DNA of 64,000 bases from Candidatus Sulfidibacterium hydrothermale (GCF_020149915.1 NZ_CP083760.1:1798001-1862000), one strand, 5' to 3'. Positions 1-8,993 are shown, counted from the first letter of the stretch. Notes: generated from the letters alone by a model not told the origin. Made by a program: numbers and translations.

Positions 1-529
1 AATTTATGGTATGAGACGTAGTGTCGTCCGGAGGCTGATTCTCATCTTTTAGCTGAAAATGAAGATGCTGGATGGTGGCATGGCGGATTTTTAAGACAAA
101 GGGCTTTTGTGACGGGGTGGTGTCGCCTGACGATAATTTTTGAATGAATTGCAAAAAGGCGTAGTTGTCTTGTTTGGGGTGTTCGATAAGCCGGAAGTCG
201 GCCGAATCAATAAAAATCCGATGAAAAGTATATTTCCCGAAAAGGAGTTGTCCGAAAGAAATCCGGGCATTCATGCGGTTCACAACCAGCATGGGCGTGC
301 CGGTGGAGTCGAGCAAGGCCAGGTGCCGTAAATGAATTCCGGTAAACGGGTTTATCGATATTTCCTTTAGTGAAATATGATCGCCGGTTTTTTGGGTTAG
401 CCAGATGGTGGCCTTTCTGGCCAGTGTTGATTGTACCGGTGGCAGGTTGATCAGGATAAACAGGAAGATAAGAAAAGACAAAAGAATGGCCATTCCGGCT
501 TTTACAATTCGGAGACCCCTTTTTTTCAT
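1..529 (-). CDS. TamB/AsmA-like translocation and assembly protein, N-terminal part (cut by window edge)
   Basis: The reading frame starts with ATG at 529-527 and stays open to the left edge, giving 176 visible residues. Residues 1-30 hold a short basic start followed by one strong hydrophobic segment, consistent with an inner-membrane anchor. After it comes a mixed beta-type sequence (VQSTLARKATIWLTQKTG, then ISLKEISINPFTGIHL) that resembles the start of AsmA/TamB proteins, which bridge the periplasm and help assemble outer-membrane proteins or move lipids. In Bacteroidota a large TamB-like gene next to tsaD is a familiar arrangement. The C-terminal DUF490 domain lies outside the window, so the family call rests on the N-terminus and context only. 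Confidence 0.7.
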   Translation of the reverse strand, partial: MKKRGLRIVKAGMAILLSFLIFLFILINLPPVQSTLARKATIWLTQKTGDHISLKEISINPFTGIHLRHLALLDSTGTPMLVVNRMNARISFGQLLFGKYTFHRIFIDSADFRLIEHPKQDNYAFLQFIQKLSSGDTTPSQKPFVLKIRHATIQHLHFQLKDENQPPDDTTSHTIN

Positions 530-536
530 ACTTTTG
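529..536 (+). promoter_or_regulatory. -7 box TACTTTTG of tsaD
   Basis: TACTTTTG matches the Bacteroidota -7 consensus TAnnTTTG exactly and ends 20 nt before the tsaD ATG at 557. It touches the start codon of the divergent TamB-like gene. No clear TTTG was seen at -33. Its position argues against the longer in-frame start at 431. Confidence 0.55.
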
Positions 537-556
537 CCCTGTTTTTTTTCTTCCAA

Positions 557-1576
557 ATGAGTATTTATATTTTAGGCATTGAATCATCGTGTGACGACAC
601 CTCCGCAGCGGTTTTAAAAGACCGGCAAATTTTATCGAATGTTATTGCCAATCAAGACATTCACAAAAGTTACGGCGGTGTGGTACCTGAACTTGCTTCG
701 CGGGCACATCAGCAAAACATTATTCCTGTTGTGGAGGTGGCCCTGCAAAAGGCAAAAATAAAGAAAAATCAGTTGAGCGGCATTGCTTTTACCCGCGGCC
801 CCGGATTATTAGGTTCCCTGCTGGTAGGAACCTCTTTTGCCAAGGCTTTTGCCCTGGGATTAAATGTTCCTATCATTGAAGTCAATCACCTGAAAGCACA
901 TATTCTGGCTCATTTTGTAGAAACCCGGCCAGGCAGCCGGCATCCCGATTTTCCTTTTTTATGTTTAACCGTTTCGGGCGGTCATACCCAGATTGTCCGG
1001 GTGAACAGTCCTTCGGATATGCAAATTCTGGGAAAAACCATCGATGATGCGGCAGGAGAAGCTTTTGACAAGGCGGCTAAGATTATGGGCTTGCCTTATC
1101 CGGGCGGACCGCAAATTGACAAACTGGCGGCGCAGGGCAATCCGGATGCTTTTACTTTTCCGGAGCCCAAGATTCAGGGGCTGAACTACAGTTTTAGCGG
1201 GCTCAAGACTTCGTTTCTTTACCTTGTGCGGGATGGGTTAAAAAAAGATGAAGGCTTTATTGAGAAAAACAAAGCCGATTTGGCCGCTTCTTATCAGGCA
1301 ACCCTCATTCGTGTTTTGTTGGGAAAACTTCGCCGGGCTGCCCGAGAAACGGGAATTCGTCAGGTAGCTATCGCCGGCGGCGTTTCGGCCAACTCCGGCA
1401 TTCGTCGTAAACTGACGCAAATGGCTGAAAAGGAACGCTGGGAAGTGTTCATTCCGGAGTTTCAGTTTACTACCGACAATGCCGCTATGATCGCCATCGC
1501 CGGTTATTTTAAGTATCTTGATGGTGATTTTGCTTCGCAGGATCTGGCACCTTATGCCCGGGGCGGGTTCCAATAA
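557..1576 (+). CDS. tsaD: tRNA N6-adenosine threonylcarbamoyltransferase TsaD
   Basis: TsaD transfers threonylcarbamoyl from the adenylate made by TsaC to A37 of ANN-decoding tRNAs, working with TsaB and TsaE in the cytoplasm. The protein has 339 residues, the usual family length. It begins with the ASKHA-fold signature GIESSCDDTSAAV. The metal-binding histidines fall at H111 and H115 (NHLKAHILAH), and the glycine-rich VSGGHTQ and GGVSANSGIR motifs follow. An in-frame start 42 codons upstream exists but would place coding sequence across the TamB-like gene and across the -7 box, so ATG 557 is preferred. The call is secure. Confidence 0.97.
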   Translation: MSIYILGIESSCDDTSAAVLKDRQILSNVIANQDIHKSYGGVVPELASRAHQQNIIPVVEVALQKAKIKKNQLSGIAFTRGPGLLGSLLVGTSFAKAFALGLNVPIIEVNHLKAHILAHFVETRPGSRHPDFPFLCLTVSGGHTQIVRVNSPSDMQILGKTIDDAAGEAFDKAAKIMGLPYPGGPQIDKLAAQGNPDAFTFPEPKIQGLNYSFSGLKTSFLYLVRDGLKKDEGFIEKNKADLAASYQATLIRVLLGKLRRAARETGIRQVAIAGGVSANSGIRRKLTQMAEKERWEVFIPEFQFTTDNAAMIAIAGYFKYLDGDFASQDLAPYARGGFQ

Positions 1577-1611
1577 AAAAAGCCCCTTACAAGAAGAGGC
1601 TTTTTCCCTAT
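1577..1611. terminator. Bidirectional terminator between tsaD and the beta-barrel gene
   Basis: An inverted repeat with arms AAAAAGCC and GGCTTTTT begins just after the tsaD stop and ends in a T run on both strands. It lies between two convergent genes and can serve both. Confidence 0.7.
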
Positions 1612-1629
1612 GAAAGAATTTACAGTAAT

Positions 1630-2238
1630 TTATAGTTCGTAACCCATGGTTACGCTGATCATTTTGTTGTTGGAGCTGTTGTCGTTTATTTGAAAATGGG
1701 TTAATCCCAAGGTCAATCGTACGTCCCAAACCAGGTAGTGTTTTCCGACCGGCTGCCGGAAACCAAATCCCATCAGTGCACCCCATTCGGCTTTATGGGA
1801 GGCGTCCATTAAATCCGTTGTTTGTTCAACTCCGTCGATGGTCTGGATCTTTTCTGCGTTAGTCAGAAAAGCTACGTATGTTCCCAGATTCAGATGAATA
1901 CTTAATTTGGTATGATACGTTTTGCCGAAAGAGTAGTCGTATAAAAACGGCACACTGATGTAGTCAAAATGGGTGTCGATCTGTGAAGAGTGACTTCCTT
2001 TTTGGTCGTAGTTCAGCTCAGCTTGTAACATCATGTTGTCGTTAAGGCGGTAGTTACCTACCAGTCCGGCTGTCAGGCCATAACGGATATTGTTGTTGTT
2101 GTAATACTCGGCAATACCCGATTGTACGGCACCGTTGATACCGGCTTTGATTCCATAGTGAAATTTCTGAGCGGAAACCGACATGGCCATCAGCATGATG
2201 GCTGCCATTGCTACGAAACGAATTTGAATTTTTTTCAT
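1630..2238 (-). CDS. Small outer-membrane beta-barrel protein (PorT-like/OMP_b-brl family)
   Basis: The 202-residue product starts with a signal peptide (MKKIQIRFVAMAAIMLMAMSV, cleavage after SAQ). The mature part alternates polar and hydrophobic residues with aromatic girdles (FHYGIKAGIN, YGLTAGLVGNYRL, MMLQAELNYDQKG) and ends in a barrel-like strand closing with YEL. This is the pattern of the eight-stranded outer-membrane barrels that are abundant in Bacteroidota. The start was set at the methionine next to the signal peptide; a start 12 codons upstream would add a charged tail before it. The barrel's function cannot be told from sequence. Confidence 0.8.
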   Translation of the reverse strand: MKKIQIRFVAMAAIMLMAMSVSAQKFHYGIKAGINGAVQSGIAEYYNNNNIRYGLTAGLVGNYRLNDNMMLQAELNYDQKGSHSSQIDTHFDYISVPFLYDYSFGKTYHTKLSIHLNLGTYVAFLTNAEKIQTIDGVEQTTDLMDASHKAEWGALMGFGFRQPVGKHYLVWDVRLTLGLTHFQINDNSSNNKMISVTMGYEL

Positions 2239-2274
2239 TTTTTTTGTTTTTTGGTGTTGAATTTCGGTTATCAA

Positions 2275-2693
2275 TTAGACTAAAAATGTTTTAAAGTCAA
2301 TTTTTGATTAAAAAAATTAAAACGTTTTGCCTTTTTTCAAAGTCAATGCCAAACCAAAATTGCTAAAATTGGTGTGACAGATTTACTTTTCTAATCTTTT
2401 TTTGCCTTTTTGTCATGATTTTGAATGTCAAAATGACTAATATCGTTTTAGAGTGCAAAAATAAATAAAATTGAAATACCAAATAAAAAATGTGAAAAAT
2501 TTTTTATCCGGGAGCAGTTTTTTTTTGAAAGGAGGTTGCCGTATAACCTCGGGTTAGAAAGAAAAAAGGTCCTTAATAAGGTGTTTTATGTGCATCATTA
2601 CGACAGACACGTATTTTCAGCAAGTAAGATTTCCGGTATGCGAACGACAACCTCATTTTTGCAGGGAGAAAATTAATTCCACAAAAAAGTCGG
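2275..2693. other. AT-rich intergenic stretch with short hairpins
   Basis: No gene is visible. On the minus strand a TATTTTTG box at 2456-2463 with TTTG at 2480-2483 could be a promoter for the barrel gene, but the 16-bp spacer is short and the leader would exceed 200 nt. Two mutually exclusive small hairpins occur at 2532-2556 (GAGGTT/AACCTC and TAACC/GGTTA), and CCTTAATAAGG sits at 2571-2581. None is strong enough to name. Confidence 0.4.
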
Positions 2694-3614
2694 TTAGTGA
2701 TGGCGGTGAATCAGCTCTTTATCGTCATTGATCTGGAATTCGGGTTGTATGGTGATATGCACAATGTTCATTCCCAATGCGATTTTTTCAATGGTCTTTA
2801 GCTTTTCTTCGAATTGCGAGATCGTGACGTCTTGTTCCAAATCGATGTGGGCTTCCATGTTAATTTGGTTATCCGTTAAACGCCACAGATGGAGATGATG
2901 AAGGTTCTTAATGCCATCGATGGCTTCAATTTTCCGGACCAACGTTTCGATATCCACATCTTTTGGCGAGAACATCATCATGATATTTACCGATTCCAGC
3001 AGCACTTTCCATCCCGAAAAGATCAGAAACAGGGCAATCAGCAGCGTAATCACTCCATCTACCCAAAACAAATCGAAATATTTCATCAGCAATCCGCCTG
3101 CCAGTACAGCCACTGAGGTCAGCATATCGGTAAACAGATGCAGGTAAGCCGAACGGATATTAAGGCTTTTACTGGCGCCTTTTTGTATCAGCAAAACGCT
3201 TCCCCCGTTCACAAGAATGGAAAGGATAGCAAGATAAATGACCACCATGGAGTTGATAGGATGGGGGACAATGATCCGGTTTATCGCCTCATAGCATAAG
3301 AATACGGCAATAATCAAAAGGGTGACTGCATTAATGAAAGCAGCCAGAATTTCTCCCCGCCGGTATCCGAAAGTGTGCTTGCGGGTATATTTTTTTTGAG
3401 CCAGCTTATAGGTAAAATAGGTAATAAGAAGCGACAAAACATCACTGAAATTATGCAGGGCATCCGATAAAAGGGCCATGCTGCCCGATAAAATTCCCCC
3501 AATAACCTGGGCTATGGTAATGCCGAGATTAAGGACCACAGAAATAAACAGGTTTTTCCCTTTCAGATTTTCGTGACCGTGCACGTGACTGTGTGCGTGA
3601 TGCGTATTGCCCAT
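2694..3614 (-). CDS. Cation diffusion facilitator (CzcD-like Zn/Co/Cd exporter)
   Basis: This is a 306-residue inner-membrane antiporter that exports divalent metal in exchange for protons. A histidine-rich N-terminus (HHAHSHVHGHENLKGK) precedes six transmembrane helices. Helix 2 carries the metal-site motif SDALHNFSD and helix 5 carries HLFTDM. The C-terminal cytoplasmic ferredoxin-like domain includes HHLHLWRL, and the protein ends in HRHH. The start MGNTHH at 3614 was chosen over one 12 codons upstream because a -7 box at 3632-3639 would otherwise lie inside the gene. It stands alone between non-related neighbours. Zinc is the likeliest substrate, by family rather than by proof. Confidence 0.92.
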   Translation of the reverse strand: MGNTHHAHSHVHGHENLKGKNLFISVVLNLGITIAQVIGGILSGSMALLSDALHNFSDVLSLLITYFTYKLAQKKYTRKHTFGYRRGEILAAFINAVTLLIIAVFLCYEAINRIIVPHPINSMVVIYLAILSILVNGGSVLLIQKGASKSLNIRSAYLHLFTDMLTSVAVLAGGLLMKYFDLFWVDGVITLLIALFLIFSGWKVLLESVNIMMMFSPKDVDIETLVRKIEAIDGIKNLHHLHLWRLTDNQINMEAHIDLEQDVTISQFEEKLKTIEKIALGMNIVHITIQPEFQINDDKELIHRHH

Positions 3615-3631
3615 AGCATTTTTGTTTTGGA

Positions 3632-3639
3632 CAAAATTA
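3632..3639 (-). promoter_or_regulatory. -7 box TAATTTTG of the CDF exporter gene
   Basis: On the minus strand TAATTTTG matches TAnnTTTG and lies 17 nt upstream of the chosen ATG. No TTTG was found at the -33 position. Confidence 0.5.
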
Positions 3640-3778
3640 GCGAAAACCAACGGATTCAGAGCCGGTTAAAAAATGTAATCTAAACCCGTTTTTAATAAGC
3701 CGGCTTTGGTTGCATTCTTCAAATAGTTTTCAGTCCTTTGCACCGCCAAATAAAGTATGTACCCAAAATCTCACGCTT

Positions 3779-5125
3779 ATGACCAATACAGAGATTTTCC
3801 CGGACATCGAACAACTGCTCGATAACAAAAATTGGGACCAGCTAAAGAAAACCTGGGCAGAAATGAAGCCCGAAGATATTGCTGAAATTATCAAAAATCT
3901 TCATCAGCGGGATGTGGTAGTGGCCTTCCGGCTAATACCTAAAGAAAAAGCGGCTGAAGTTTTTTCGGAACTGGATCCCTCTCAGCAGGAATATATTTTG
4001 AGCCACATTGTGGATAACCATATTCGCGAATTGCTCGAAGAACTGCCTCCTGACGACCGTACTTCTGTTTTTGAAGAAGTTCCTGAACAGCTAAAACAAA
4101 AACTCCTGAACCTGTTGCCGGCTGATGAGCGAAAAGAAGCGCTCGGATTGTTGGGTTACCCTGAAAACAGTGTGGGGCGTATCATGACCCCGGATTATGT
4201 GGTGGTGAAACCCGACTGGACTATCGAAAAAGCCATCCAGCATATCAAAAAAATAGGAGCAGATGCCGAAACCATCAACATGATTTATGTGGAAGACGAT
4301 GATCTTCGGCTGATCGATGATATTCCTATTCGCCGTTTTATTCTTGCCGATCCACAACAAAAAGTGGCTGATATTATGGACCACGAGTTTATAGCCATCA
4401 ATGCACTCGAAGACCAGGAAGAAGCCTATAGGATGATCAAAAAATACGATATCAACGTGTTGCCTGTCGTGGGCGAAAACGGGGTGCTGATCGGTATTGT
4501 TACGGTGGACGATATTTTGGATGTGATCGAAGAAGAAACCACGGAAGACTTCCAAAAATCTTCGGCTATCGTTCCGGTGGAAGAAAAATATTATACCGCT
4601 TCAACCACAACCTTGTACAAGAAGCGTATCGGCTGGTTGTTTATTTTGCTGCTGACCGACTTTTTCTCATCCACCATTATTGCTCATTTTCAGCATTCAT
4701 TGGAAACGGTGATTGCGTTGGCGTTCTTTATCCCCATTTTGATTGACAGTGGCGGAAATATTGCTGCCCAGTCGTCCACGCTGATTATTCGTGCGTTGGC
4801 CACCGGCTCGCTTTCGGTGAAAAAATGGTTTTTGGTGATGAAAAAAGAGCTGATTATCGGGTTGCTGATCGGTCTTACATTAGGACTGACATTATACATT
4901 CGTGGATTCTTTTGGCGTGGTGGCCCCACTGTAGGCATGGTTGTAGCCCTTTCGATGGTGGCCATTTCATTATGGTCAAACCTGTTGGGTAGTTTGTTGC
5001 CCATTGTTTTAACCAAATTCAAACTCGACCCGGCCGTCATCAGTAGTCCGTTGCTGACCACGGTAGTCGATTCAACCGGCTTGTTGATCTATTTTTCGCT
5101 GGCTGATTATATTTTCCACTTATAA
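3779..5125 (+). CDS. mgtE: Magnesium transporter MgtE
   Basis: MgtE is a Mg2+-gated channel-type importer of the inner membrane. The 448-residue protein shows the standard order: an N-terminal helical superhelix (residues about 1-130, with LEELPPDDRTSVFEEVPEQL), two CBS domains (about 130-255, with GVLIGIVTVDDILDVIEEE) and five transmembrane helices (about 285-448). The conserved pore segment ILIDSGGNIAAQSSTL is intact. The start at 3779 gives the usual length; the frame extends 23 codons further up without family support. Mg2+ sensing by the CBS/N domains is known for the family. The call is secure. Confidence 0.95.
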   Translation: MTNTEIFPDIEQLLDNKNWDQLKKTWAEMKPEDIAEIIKNLHQRDVVVAFRLIPKEKAAEVFSELDPSQQEYILSHIVDNHIRELLEELPPDDRTSVFEEVPEQLKQKLLNLLPADERKEALGLLGYPENSVGRIMTPDYVVVKPDWTIEKAIQHIKKIGADAETINMIYVEDDDLRLIDDIPIRRFILADPQQKVADIMDHEFIAINALEDQEEAYRMIKKYDINVLPVVGENGVLIGIVTVDDILDVIEEETTEDFQKSSAIVPVEEKYYTASTTTLYKKRIGWLFILLLTDFFSSTIIAHFQHSLETVIALAFFIPILIDSGGNIAAQSSTLIIRALATGSLSVKKWFLVMKKELIIGLLIGLTLGLTLYIRGFFWRGGPTVGMVVALSMVAISLWSNLLGSLLPIVLTKFKLDPAVISSPLLTTVVDSTGLLIYFSLADYIFHL

Positions 5126-5167
5126 TACCGGTTGAAAATCAAAAAGCGCTTTTTTAATATCGGCATT

Positions 5168-5221
5168 TACCATTGTAGATCTTAAAATGCACTTTTGGCG
5201 CATTTTAAAATACAATTGGTA
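5168..5221. terminator. 54-bp near-perfect palindrome between convergent mgtE and aldehyde dehydrogenase genes
   Basis: The outer arms TACCATTGTA and TACAATTGGTA and the inner arms TAAAATGC and GCATTTTA are arranged symmetrically, so the DNA can fold into one long hairpin on either strand. It lies between convergent stop codons and probably ends or protects both transcripts, though it lacks a T tract. A miniature repeat element is the alternative. Confidence 0.5.
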
Positions 5222-5232
5222 TGACCCGAAGA

Positions 5233-6594
5233 TCAGGCGATCCACACGGTTTTCTGATTGACAAACTCACGAATGCCGGGGTAGGCCAGTTCGCGTCCGT
5301 AACCCGAACGTTTGGTGCCGCCGAAAGGCAGTCGCGGGTCTGATTTTGTCATTCCGTTGATGAAAACAGCACCGGCTTCGATCCGGGCAGCAAGCCGCTC
5401 AGCCAGTTCCAAATCTTTTGTCCATAAGCTGGCACCGAGACCGTAAGGGGTGTCGTTGGCGAGCCGCACGGCATCCTGCGGGTCTTTGGCCGGAATGATC
5501 ACCGAAACCGGTCCGAAAGTCTCTTCATCAAAAACAGGCATGCCTTTTCTTACATTCGCAATGAGTGTGGGTTCGTAGAAAAGGGAATGATCATCGCGAC
5601 GTTTGCCGCCACAGAGTATTTTTGCGCCCATTTCCACCGACCGGTTTACCTGGTTTTCGATATTTTCAAGCAAATCAGGACGAGCCATGGGACCCATTTC
5701 GGTTTCTTCCTTCATGGGATCGCCCAAAACCATGCTTTCCAGCAGCCTTTTTTGTTCTTCCATAAATTCTTCCAGTACGGGTTCTTCCACGATAAACCGT
5801 TTGGCCGAAATACATACCTGTCCGGCATTCAGAAACCGTGAGCAGACGCCGGTTTTACAACTGACGTTAAATTCCGCATCTTTTAAAACAATGTAAGGAT
5901 CGGAGCCACCCAACTCAAGCACGCTTTTTTTCAGGTATTTTCCGGCCTGGGCAGCCACAATACTTCCGGCACGCTGGCTGCCGGTAAGGGTAACGCCTTC
6001 GACGTAAGGATGAGCAATCACTTTTTCGGAAAGTTCCACCGGAATAATCAGGTTGGTAAAAGCATTTTCGGGGAAACCGGCTTCAAGAAAAAGTTGCTCA
6101 ATGGCTTTGGCACAGCCGATAACATTCGGTGCATGTTTTAAAATAAAAGTGTTGCCGGCCATCATGGTGGGAACCGCTGCGCGGAAAGCCTGCCAGAAAG
6201 GAAAGTTCCAGGGCATAATACCGTAAACAATGCCCGTCGGATCAAAGCGGAGATAACTTTTTCCGGCATCGGTTTTGAATATCTCCGGTTTCAGCATGGC
6301 TTCTGCATGTTCGGCATAATGATCGCACAGCCAGGCACATTTTTCAATTTCGGCTCTTGATTCCGAGATGATTTTCCCCATTTCAGAGGTAATCAGTACA
6401 GCAAAGGTCTCTTTGCCTTTTCGCAAAAGTTCGGCCAGCTTTCTGAAAAGATCACCCCGCTGGGAAAAACTAAAATTTTTCCATTGCGAAAAAGTGTGAT
6501 GTGTTTGATTGATAAGGTTTTCAACATCTTTTGCTGAATGTTCCTGATGCTCGAAAATGACAGCACCGGTATATGGATTGATACTTTGAAACAT
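5233..6594 (-). CDS. NAD(P)-dependent aldehyde dehydrogenase, succinate-semialdehyde type
   Basis: The 453-residue enzyme belongs to the aldehyde dehydrogenase superfamily and oxidises an aldehyde to its acid with NAD(P). The Rossmann region includes [13 protein letters not shown], the general base lies in ELGGSDP, and the catalytic cysteine is C261 in [11 protein letters not shown]. The C-terminal motif [12 protein letters not shown] is typical of the succinate-semialdehyde dehydrogenase subgroup (GabD/Sad/YneI). No gabT or other GABA gene is next to it, so the physiological substrate is inferred only from subgroup resemblance. It is transcribed away from rlmD, with 99 bp between the two starts. 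Confidence 0.88.
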   Translation of the reverse strand: MFQSINPYTGAVIFEHQEHSAKDVENLINQTHHTFSQWKNFSFSQRGDLFRKLAELLRKGKETFAVLITSEMGKIISESRAEIEKCAWLCDHYAEHAEAMLKPEIFKTDAGKSYLRFDPTGIVYGIMPWNFPFWQAFRAAVPTMMAGNTFILKHAPNVIGCAKAIEQLFLEAGFPENAFTNLIIPVELSEKVIAHPYVEGVTLTGSQRAGSIVAAQAGKYLKKSVLELGGSDPYIVLKDAEFNVSCKTGVCSRFLNAGQVCISAKRFIVEEPVLEEFMEEQKRLLESMVLGDPMKEETEMGPMARPDLLENIENQVNRSVEMGAKILCGGKRRDDHSLFYEPTLIANVRKGMPVFDEETFGPVSVIIPAKDPQDAVRLANDTPYGLGASLWTKDLELAERLAARIEAGAVFINGMTKSDPRLPFGGTKRSGYGRELAYPGIREFVNQKTVWIA

Positions 6595-6610
6595 GATGAT
6601 ATTTTTTTTA

Positions 6611-6618
6611 CAAATTTA
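6611..6618 (-). promoter_or_regulatory. -7 box TAAATTTG of the aldehyde dehydrogenase gene
   Basis: The minus strand reads TAAATTTG, matching TAnnTTTG, 16 nt upstream of the ATG. It pairs with the divergent rlmD promoter about 50 bp away. Confidence 0.5.
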
Positions 6619-6667
6619 GAAAAAACACATACCGGAAATGTTAATATTTTCAAAATGATATTCCTGC

Positions 6668-6675
6668 TATCTTTG
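6668..6675 (+). promoter_or_regulatory. -7 box TATCTTTG of rlmD
   Basis: TATCTTTG is an exact match to TAnnTTTG and ends 18 nt before ATG 6694. It rules out the much longer in-frame extension that begins upstream at 6538. Confidence 0.6.
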
Positions 6676-6693
6676 CCTGCTCAAATAAACAAG

Positions 6694-8130
6694 ATGGGAA
6701 GAAGAAAAAAGAAACCACTTCCGTTGCTGGAAGATGTTGAAATACGGGATGCCGGCGCTGAAGGAAAAGCCGTGGCCCGGGTGGACGAAAAAGTACTGTT
6801 TGTTCCTTTTGGTGCACCGGGCGACGTGGTGGATGTGCAGGTGTATAAAAAGAAACGCCATTTTTTGGAAGGCCGTATTGTTGCATTGAAAAAAGCGTCG
6901 CCATACCGAGTGGAACCCCGGTGTAAGCATTTCGGCTTATGCGGAGGGTGTAAATGGCAGCATCTGGATTATGCATACCAAAAAGTCTTTAAACAAAAGC
7001 AGGTAAAAGATGCGCTGGACCGTATTGCCAAAGTACCTTATCCTGAAATTAATGCGATCATCGGCTCCGAAAAAATTTATTATTACCGGAATAAGCTGGA
7101 GTTTACCTTCTCCAATCGAAAATGGTTGACGGAATTTGATCCGGTGGCTACCGAGGATAATCCGGTGGAAACCCGTGGACTGGGTTTTCATTTGCCGGGA
7201 AAATTTGATAAAATTCTGGATATTGAGGAATGTTTTTTGCAAAAAGATCCGTCTAATGCCATCCGGCTGGCGGTGAAAGATTTTGCCATCGAAAAGAATT
7301 ATAGTTTTTATAATGTTCGTGAACAGCAGGGCTTTTTGCGAAATATGATTGTTCGTACATCCTCTACGGGTGATCTGATGGTTGTTGTAATTTTTGGAGA
7401 AGAACATCCGGAAAATATCCGGGAATTAATGACCTTCCTGGCCGAAAAATTCCCACAGATCACCTCGCTGATGTACGTGGTAAATCCGAAAAATAACGAC
7501 AGTATTTACGATTTGGAAACCCGGCTTTTCAAGGGAAAAGACCATATTCTGGAAGTGATGCAACCGGCACGGCCCGACAGAAAACCGCTTTATTTTAAAG
7601 TAGGCCCCAAGTCGTTTTACCAAACCAATCCCGAACAGGCCCGTAAACTTTATCAAACAGCACATGATTTTGCCGGTTTTGCCGGTAATGAGCTGGTGTA
7701 CGACCTTTACACGGGTACCGGAACCATTGCTTTGTTTATCGCTCCTTCGGTAAAAAAAGTGGTGGGCATTGAGTCGGTGGAAGAGGCGGTAGTTCATGCC
7801 CGGAAAAATGCTGCCGAGAACGATATTGCTAATGTGGAATTTCATGCCGGTGATATGGCAAAATTACTGGATGAAGAATTTATAGCACAGCATGGTCATC
7901 CGGATGTTTTGGTTACGGATCCGCCGCGGGCGGGAATGCATCCCAAAGTAATTCGCCAGATCCTTGAAACAGCACCCGAAAAAATTGTTTATGTCAGTTG
8001 CAATCCGGCTACCCAGGCACGCGATATTGCTTTGCTGGATGAAAAGTATCGCATTGAAAAAGTACAGCCGGTGGATATGTTTCCGCAAACACATCATGTA
8101 GAAAATGTGGTGTTGCTGGTGAAAAAATAG
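6694..8130 (+). CDS. rlmD: 23S rRNA (uracil-C5)-methyltransferase RlmD/RumA family
   Basis: The enzyme methylates a specific uridine of 23S rRNA with S-adenosylmethionine. The 478-residue protein starts with a TRAM RNA-binding domain (about residues 10-65). Four cysteines for the [4Fe-4S] cluster are present at C77, C83, C86 and C180. The SAM-binding fold begins at VYDLYTGTGTIALF, followed by DPPRAGMHPK. The catalytic cysteine is C436 in VSCNPATQARD. All key residues of RumA are present. The exact target (U1939 or U747) cannot be told from sequence. The gene is monocistronic, with a promoter immediately upstream. Confidence 0.92.
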   Translation: MGRRKKKPLPLLEDVEIRDAGAEGKAVARVDEKVLFVPFGAPGDVVDVQVYKKKRHFLEGRIVALKKASPYRVEPRCKHFGLCGGCKWQHLDYAYQKVFKQKQVKDALDRIAKVPYPEINAIIGSEKIYYYRNKLEFTFSNRKWLTEFDPVATEDNPVETRGLGFHLPGKFDKILDIEECFLQKDPSNAIRLAVKDFAIEKNYSFYNVREQQGFLRNMIVRTSSTGDLMVVVIFGEEHPENIRELMTFLAEKFPQITSLMYVVNPKNNDSIYDLETRLFKGKDHILEVMQPARPDRKPLYFKVGPKSFYQTNPEQARKLYQTAHDFAGFAGNELVYDLYTGTGTIALFIAPSVKKVVGIESVEEAVVHARKNAAENDIANVEFHAGDMAKLLDEEFIAQHGHPDVLVTDPPRAGMHPKVIRQILETAPEKIVYVSCNPATQARDIALLDEKYRIEKVQPVDMFPQTHHVENVVLLVKK

Positions 8131-8210
8131 TTTCTTTTTTAGTGCTGTTTATCCATTCTTTTTCAGGTCCATTCTTAAAAATTTCTAAAAATCAGGCATT
8201 TTCTTTCCCT

Positions 8211-8245
8211 TTTGGATGAAAGTGACCTATCGTGGCATAGTTTTG
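8211..8245 (+). promoter_or_regulatory. Full promoter TTTG-N23-TAGTTTTG for the first DUF4251 gene
   Basis: TTTG at 8211-8214 and TAGTTTTG at 8238-8245 form a Bacteroidota promoter with a 23-bp spacer, 45 nt upstream of the start codon. Confidence 0.65.
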
Positions 8246-8290
8246 GTAAAATATAGAGAAAAAGATCATTAACTCTCAAAACTTTGCAAG

Positions 8291-8881
8291 ATGAAAAAGT
8301 TCGTTTTTATACTCAGTTTTCTGCTGGCTTTGGCTTTTGTTGTTCCTGCCGGAGCAACAGCTCAAACCAAAGCATTGACCAAAAAAGAGCAACGTAAACT
8401 GGAAAAGAAAAAGAAAAAAGAGGAACGGAAGAAAAAAAGCCTTGCCCAAAGAAAATATTATGAGAAGCTGTTGAAAGACCAGCGGTGGGTATTTCAGGCT
8501 ACACGGCTTTATGGCCCGTCCGGTCAGCTTTATAATGTTTCGCCTGATGTGAATTTTGTGGCGGTAAAAGACAGCATGATTATTCTGCAGTTCGGTTTTC
8601 AAAACGTTATTGGCTGGAATGGTGTAGGAGGGGTGACAGCAGAAGGTTTTCTTAGCCAGTATAAATTGAATCCTGGCAAAAATCATAAACAGGCCATGAC
8701 GGTTTCGGCACATATTCGTCCGAAATTTGGCGGCGGAAGCCCCTATTTTACCATGACCATTATGGATGATGGCTCGGCAGATATTGCGGTAACGCTGAAC
8801 AACGGAGATCTGTTGCGCATGGGCGGACAACTGTATGCGCCGCAAAATGCCAGTGTGTACAAAGGGGTGACGTTTCCTTGA
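8291..8881 (+). CDS. DUF4251 family exported protein, copy 1
   Basis: The 196-residue product has a signal peptide ending in GATAQ. It is followed by a dense lysine/arginine/glutamate segment (about residues 30-55, LTKKEQRKLEKKKKKEERKK) and a beta-rich domain with the family block IGWNGVGGVTAEG. This matches DUF4251, a Bacteroidota-restricted family of unknown function. It is first of two tandem genes, and a third copy lies at 17020; all three share the signal peptide, the charged segment and the domain. The signal peptide puts it in the periplasm or at the outer membrane. No function is assigned. Confidence 0.88.
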   Translation: MKKFVFILSFLLALAFVVPAGATAQTKALTKKEQRKLEKKKKKEERKKKSLAQRKYYEKLLKDQRWVFQATRLYGPSGQLYNVSPDVNFVAVKDSMIILQFGFQNVIGWNGVGGVTAEGFLSQYKLNPGKNHKQAMTVSAHIRPKFGGGSPYFTMTIMDDGSADIAVTLNNGDLLRMGGQLYAPQNASVYKGVTFP

Positions 8882-8993
8882 ATAAATGGAAAAAACCGTA
8901 TTAAGCCAAAATAAACCGTCAACAGGTTATTTGTGGATAAGCATATTTCCACGCTTTGAATTTGAATAATTAATGATGAAAAAAAATAAAAAG

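Noticed and set aside
207-587. 126-codon minus-strand frame at the left edge
   Set aside because: It is out of frame with the TamB-like gene, has no hydrophobic start and overlaps tsaD; the TamB-like frame, open to the window edge, is the real gene.
3651-3778. Possible Mg2+-sensing leader upstream of mgtE
   Set aside because: Only short GCCGG/CCGGC pairings are visible; nothing resembles the M-box riboswitch.
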